This document shows positions 6,661 to 8,586 of a stretch of DNA of 8,586 nucleotides, one piece after another. Within the stretch, counting starts at the first letter, position 1; each line of letters begins with the position of its first letter. A program made the translations under genes and the position numbers. Location: assembly GCA_009785655.1 (NCBI GenBank), contig WQVW01000054.1:1-8586 (forward strand), written 5' to 3'. This stretch comes from Oscillospiraceae bacterium. GTDB lineage: Bacteria > Bacillota > Clostridia > Oscillospirales > Oscillospiraceae. The notes beneath the pieces are model-generated. The model did no database searches and had not been told where the DNA came from. It worked only from the letters and a program-made list of their open reading frames with translations.

Positions 6661-6684
6661 CAACGCCGTGTGGTGGCGTTGTTG
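6650..6684 (-). terminator. Strong intrinsic terminator after the small membrane protein gene
   Basis: On the minus strand a perfect 10-bp stem, CAACAACGCC/GGCGTTGTTG (6684-6675 with 6667-6658), has a 7-nt loop and is followed by C and six T (6656-6651). It ends 25 nt after the membrane protein stop and separates the accessory unit from ruvC. Confidence 0.92.
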
Positions 6685-6708
6685 TGGGGCTGCAACTGTT
6701 TCCAACAA

Positions 6709-7176
6709 TTATCTTTTCTTTTTCAAATATGAATTAACTAAAAAATAAAATAAATTATTAGTGACGAGGACAAGGGATAAAAAAGGCAACAAACGAGTTC
6801 TACCCACGCGAAAATGACCCTCACCTGTATAAAAGTGAATTGAATCTGCTGAAAGTGTCAAGTGAATAAAGTTTCTTCTTCCGTGGACACCTGTAAAAAC
6901 AGCGTCGTTGCCGACATACTCGAATCGAGCATGGGCTCTATATCTGCGCATCATTAAGAGTTCTGTAAATATATAGCAAATATAGCCGTCTTCACTTTCT
7001 ACAATATAGACAATAACCCCTTGCTCTTCTCCAAAAGCAACTATAGGTTTTGTTTCCATTTCTTCATAAACATTTTGTCTGGACAGGGGATAGTAGAAAA
7101 CGTCAACTACAATTGAAAAAATAGATGCATAGATTATTGATGGAACAAATCCAAGAAAATATAATTTTTTATTCAT
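6709..7176 (-). CDS. Small protein with two predicted membrane helices
   Basis: A 155-aa protein that I do not recognise. It begins MNKKLYFLGFVPSIIYASIF, forming a first hydrophobic helix (about 5-29), has a central soluble domain (about 31-127) with beta-prone stretches such as GVIVYIVESEDGYICYIF and NDAVFTGVHGRRNF, and ends in a second helix (about 128-150, LLPFLSLVLVTNNLFYFLV) followed by a basic LKKKR tail. The basic ends suggest both termini are in the cytoplasm and the middle domain is outside. The ATG at 7176 has an AAGGAG site 7 nt upstream; an in-frame ATG at 7269 would add 31 residues but lacks a site and reads through the inverted repeat. It follows the exported-protein gene by 141 nt with no clear promoter of its own and ends at a strong terminator, so the two are probably co-transcribed. 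A partner or immunity role is conceivable but unsupported. Confidence 0.68.
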   Translation of the reverse strand: MNKKLYFLGFVPSIIYASIFSIVVDVFYYPLSRQNVYEEMETKPIVAFGEEQGVIVYIVESEDGYICYIFTELLMMRRYRAHARFEYVGNDAVFTGVHGRRNFIHLTLSADSIHFYTGEGHFRVGRTRLLPFLSLVLVTNNLFYFLVNSYLKKKR

Positions 7177-7197
7177 CTGCCCTCTCCTTGTCGCCGG

Positions 7198-7276
7198 AAC
7201 AAGTGTCCAATGACAACTTGCTTCTCTCGGCGTATGTTTACCAGAAAAAGTATTGTTGTCATTGGACATGCTTGTT
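7198..7276. repeat. Long inverted repeat between the exported-protein and membrane-protein genes
   Basis: TGTCCAATGACAAC (7204-7217) is perfectly inverted as GTTGTCATTGGACA (7255-7268). Beyond a 2-nt bulge (7269-7270) the outer six bases AACAAG (7198-7203) and CTTGTT (7271-7276) also match. The arms are thus 20 bp with a 37-nt loop. In a minus-strand transcript this makes a stable hairpin whose base lies 7 nt upstream of the AAGGAG site of the membrane-protein gene. No T-run follows, so it is not a classical terminator. It may be an RNA processing or stability element or a miniature mobile repeat. Confidence 0.85.
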
Positions 7277-7317
7277 AGCTGTTAATTACACACTTTTTGT
7301 TTGAGAATGAGTAGTTG

Positions 7318-8265
7318 CTAAGTCCAACTGTGGATATCCCACACCGGAAAAGAAAACATACGGAACTGCACTTCCCTTGCAAAATCCCAAGTCCTCCATA
7401 AAGTGGGTGTGTGCCCCATGTGATCAAAACCTCCCCAATAAGTTTGATTCTGCAAGTGAGGACGCACTCCACAAGAAACAATAAATCTATCAACTATAAA
7501 GCTGTTCCTATGTGATAAAATGTCAACGTTTTCCATAGTGAAAGTAACTGGATTTCTTCGTGATTGAACCTCTGTGTGACCTAGAAAGATTCTTCCACCC
7601 ACGTCAACGGCCGTACCTGCTATAAATACTATCCAAGCTGCAGCTGCACCGGCAGCAATACCAGGTATACTAAACGCCCAGAGAAACCTACCCGCCAACT
7701 CAGCAATTGTTGTCCACCTATCACGTATTATGTATTGTGACAAAGTGGTGCCTCCGACACTAGATGATACACGTACGCCGTGAATAGGGATAGGGCCTAT
7801 TGACGTAGATAAGTTTCTAAATCTAACAACACCCATAATTACACCCGCAGTTGCTTGAAAAGATTGAGTATTATGATATTCAAAAATTTCAACAGGCGGC
7901 ATTTCTAATATTTCGACTGTTTCGATTATTTCAATTGTGCGCCCCCTGCTATTTTCAACCACAACATAGCTAGTCTTATGTAGTCTATCCCTCTGATCAT
8001 TGTAAAGCATGGCTCTATGCATTAATTGATCGTTAAGATACTCATAAAAAACAATGTCTCCATTATCCATCTCCTCAGTTCTCAACGTATAAGCATTGCC
8101 ATCTAAAATAAAACTTGATATTCCTATTCTGCCATCATCTGAGACAGAAGACTCAAAACCGCCAATCGAGGCGGCATCAGCCGCAAACGCCGTACTCCCC
8201 AGTGCCGCCATCATAGCCACACACAACACCACGCTGATAATCTTTCTAACCATATTCCTTTTCAT
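7318..8265 (-). CDS. Uncharacterised exported protein with Gly/Ala-rich hydrophobic segment
   Basis: A 315-aa protein of unknown family. A clear Sec signal peptide is present: basic MKRNMVRK, a hydrophobic core (ISVVLCVAMMAALGS), and a likely cut after AFA at residue 28. The mature part begins acidic and polar (29-100), continues with an EIIETVEILEMPPVEIFEYH stretch, and holds a long hydrophobic Gly/Ala-rich segment (about 193-228, including PGIAAGAAAAWIVFIAGTAV) that could span or insert into a membrane. The C-terminal 50 residues are rich in Trp, His and Phe (YWGGFDHMGH, PVWDIHSWT). There is one unpaired Cys (C265) in the mature chain and no lipobox or cell-wall sorting signal. The ATG at 8265 has AAAGGA 11 nt upstream; the ATG at 8253 is an alternative start with AAAAGGA close by. 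Two candidate promoters lie upstream. Codon use looks more AT-rich than in the ruv genes. Confidence 0.78.
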   Translation of the reverse strand: MKRNMVRKIISVVLCVAMMAALGSTAFAADAASIGGFESSVSDDGRIGISSFILDGNAYTLRTEEMDNGDIVFYEYLNDQLMHRAMLYNDQRDRLHKTSYVVVENSRGRTIEIIETVEILEMPPVEIFEYHNTQSFQATAGVIMGVVRFRNLSTSIGPIPIHGVRVSSSVGGTTLSQYIIRDRWTTIAELAGRFLWAFSIPGIAAGAAAAWIVFIAGTAVDVGGRIFLGHTEVQSRRNPVTFTMENVDILSHRNSFIVDRFIVSCGVRPHLQNQTYWGGFDHMGHTPTLWRTWDFAREVQFRMFSFPVWDIHSWT

Positions 8266-8287
8266 TTGTTAATCGTTCCTTTCAAAA

Positions 8288-8316
8288 ATTATATAGTTTA
8301 ATTTGGTATTTTGCAA
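8288..8316 (-). promoter_or_regulatory. Proximal promoter of the exported-protein gene
   Basis: TTGCAA (8316-8311) and a perfect TATAAT (8293-8288) are 17 nt apart on the minus strand. The hexamer ends 22 nt before the ATG, leaving a very short leader of about 15 nt in which the AAAGGA site would lie near the 5' end. Confidence 0.6.
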
Positions 8317-8378
8317 GCGTAAATTCAAATGTCTCCGAAAACTCCGTCCACATAGGCACCACCCACCCTTTCTTATAT

Positions 8379-8393
8379 ATGGAAACGCTTCCT
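8379..8393. promoter_or_regulatory. cre-like (CcpA/LacI-family) operator
   Basis: The 15-base plus-strand segment ATGGAAACGCTTCCT fits the published cre consensus WTGNAANCGNWNNCW at every constrained position and has the pseudo-palindrome GGAAACGCTTCC around a central CG. It starts 6 nt downstream of the -10 of the distal promoter (8400-8405), so it would cover its transcription start. Repression by CcpA or another LacI-family regulator is inferred from position and sequence only. Confidence 0.5.
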
Positions 8394-8399
8394 TTGTAT

Positions 8400-8430
8400 A
8401 CTATAACCCCCCCCCCATTTAATTTGTCAA
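8400..8430 (-). promoter_or_regulatory. Distal promoter with a G10 tract in its spacer
   Basis: On the minus strand a perfect TTGACA (8430-8425) is followed by a 19-nt spacer ending in ten G, then TATAGT (8405-8400, 5 of 6 matches). The spacer is 2 nt longer than optimal. An AT-rich stretch precedes the -35. Transcription would start near 8393, giving a leader of about 130 nt for the exported-protein gene. Confidence 0.55.
8407..8416. repeat. Homopolymer tract, ten C on the plus strand
   Basis: Ten consecutive C (G on the minus strand) lie between the -35 and -10 hexamers of the distal promoter. Tracts of this length are prone to slipped-strand changes in vivo and to length errors in sequencing. 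Confidence 0.95.
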
Positions 8431-8442
8431 TAAAAATTGTTG

Positions 8443-8459
8443 ATTTTCCACAAGAAAAT
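8443..8459. repeat. Short inverted repeat upstream of the distal promoter
   Basis: ATTTTC-CACAA-GAAAAT is a perfect 6-bp inverted repeat with a 5-nt centre, 13 bp upstream of the -35 of the minus-strand distal promoter and 26 bp from the -35 of the plus-strand promoter. It could be a protein-binding site for either gene. It is short and AT-rich, so chance is a real alternative. Confidence 0.35.
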
Positions 8460-8484
8460 TAAATACGTGCGCCAACAACTCCGC

Positions 8485-8513
8485 TTCACACAATGCGACC
8501 CTTTGCATACACT
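8485..8513 (+). promoter_or_regulatory. Candidate promoter of the rightmost plus-strand gene
   Basis: TTCACA (8485-8490, 5 of 6) and TACACT (8508-8513, 4 of 6) are 17 nt apart, placing a start near 8520 and a leader of about 42 nt before the ATG at 8562. It is divergent from the promoters of the exported-protein gene. Confidence 0.5.
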
Positions 8514-8561
8514 GTAGAGAAGAAAACACAACCAATTTAGAAAGTCTAAGGAGGAAATCAA

Positions 8562-8586
8562 ATGTCAGACAGGATTTTACCGGGTC
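8562..8586 (+). CDS. Start of a plus-strand gene, cut by the window edge
   Basis: An AAGGAGG ribosome binding site lies 7 nt before an ATG at 8562, and the frame reads MSDRILPG up to the edge. Eight codons are too few to name a product. The excellent ribosome binding site and an upstream promoter candidate support a real gene start, the only one on the plus strand. It is divergent from the exported-protein gene and may share regulatory sites with it. Confidence 0.65.

Noticed and set aside
7177..7269. Upstream ATG start adding 31 residues to the two-helix membrane protein
   Set aside because: No ribosome binding site before 7269, and the extension is encoded by the inverted repeat; the ATG at 7176 has AAGGAG at ideal spacing.
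7275..7493. Minus-strand 72-aa frame overlapping the end of the exported-protein gene
   Set aside because: It is an alternative frame inside a longer gene with a signal peptide and has no ribosome binding site.

Overview
The window looks like a chromosomal segment of a low-to-moderate GC Firmicute, probably class Clostridia and perhaps Oscillospiraceae-like. This rests on strong AGGAGG-type ribosome binding sites, TTG starts, consensus sigma-A promoters, a ruvC-ruvA-ruvB block close to glmM, a YwlG-type (DUF436) protein and the two-zinc-ribbon small protein common in that group. No tRNA, rRNA, CRISPR array or recognisable transposase was seen. No gene-free stretch exceeds 300 bases.

All complete genes lie on the minus strand, so transcription runs from high to low coordinates. 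At the right edge (8562) a plus-strand gene begins and only eight codons are visible. The 296-bp divergent region before it (8266-8561) is rich in regulatory signals: a TTGACA/TATAGT promoter whose spacer holds a run of ten G, a CcpA/LacI-type operator-like site just downstream of its -10, a second promoter close to the gene, and a promoter for the plus-strand gene. The first minus-strand unit encodes an exported 315-aa protein with a Gly/Ala-rich hydrophobic segment (7318-8265), then a 155-aa protein with two predicted membrane helices (6709-7176). A 20-bp-arm inverted repeat separates the two genes, and a strong intrinsic terminator at about 6650-6684 ends the unit. By eye this part is more AT-rich than the rest and looks like accessory DNA.

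Next is the Holliday-junction operon: ruvC (TTG start), ruvA (overlapping it by 16 nt), an unusual zinc-ribbon single-pass membrane protein, then ruvB. After ruvB a 236-bp interval contains what looks like a frameshifted coding remnant plus a possible promoter, followed by glmM (phosphoglucosamine mutase, peptidoglycan precursor synthesis). A consensus promoter downstream of glmM drives, after a leader of about 155 nt, a 93-aa double zinc-ribbon protein that ends at an intrinsic terminator. The last unit has its own promoter and comprises an uncharacterised acidic 133-aa protein, an HD-domain phosphohydrolase and a YwlG/DUF436 protein cut by the left edge. The last two genes overlap and are probably translationally coupled.

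The parts most worth a second look are the homopolymer-containing promoter with its operator-like site, and the uncharacterised exported-protein/membrane-protein pair it appears to control. Assigning a toxin/immunity role to that pair would be speculation.
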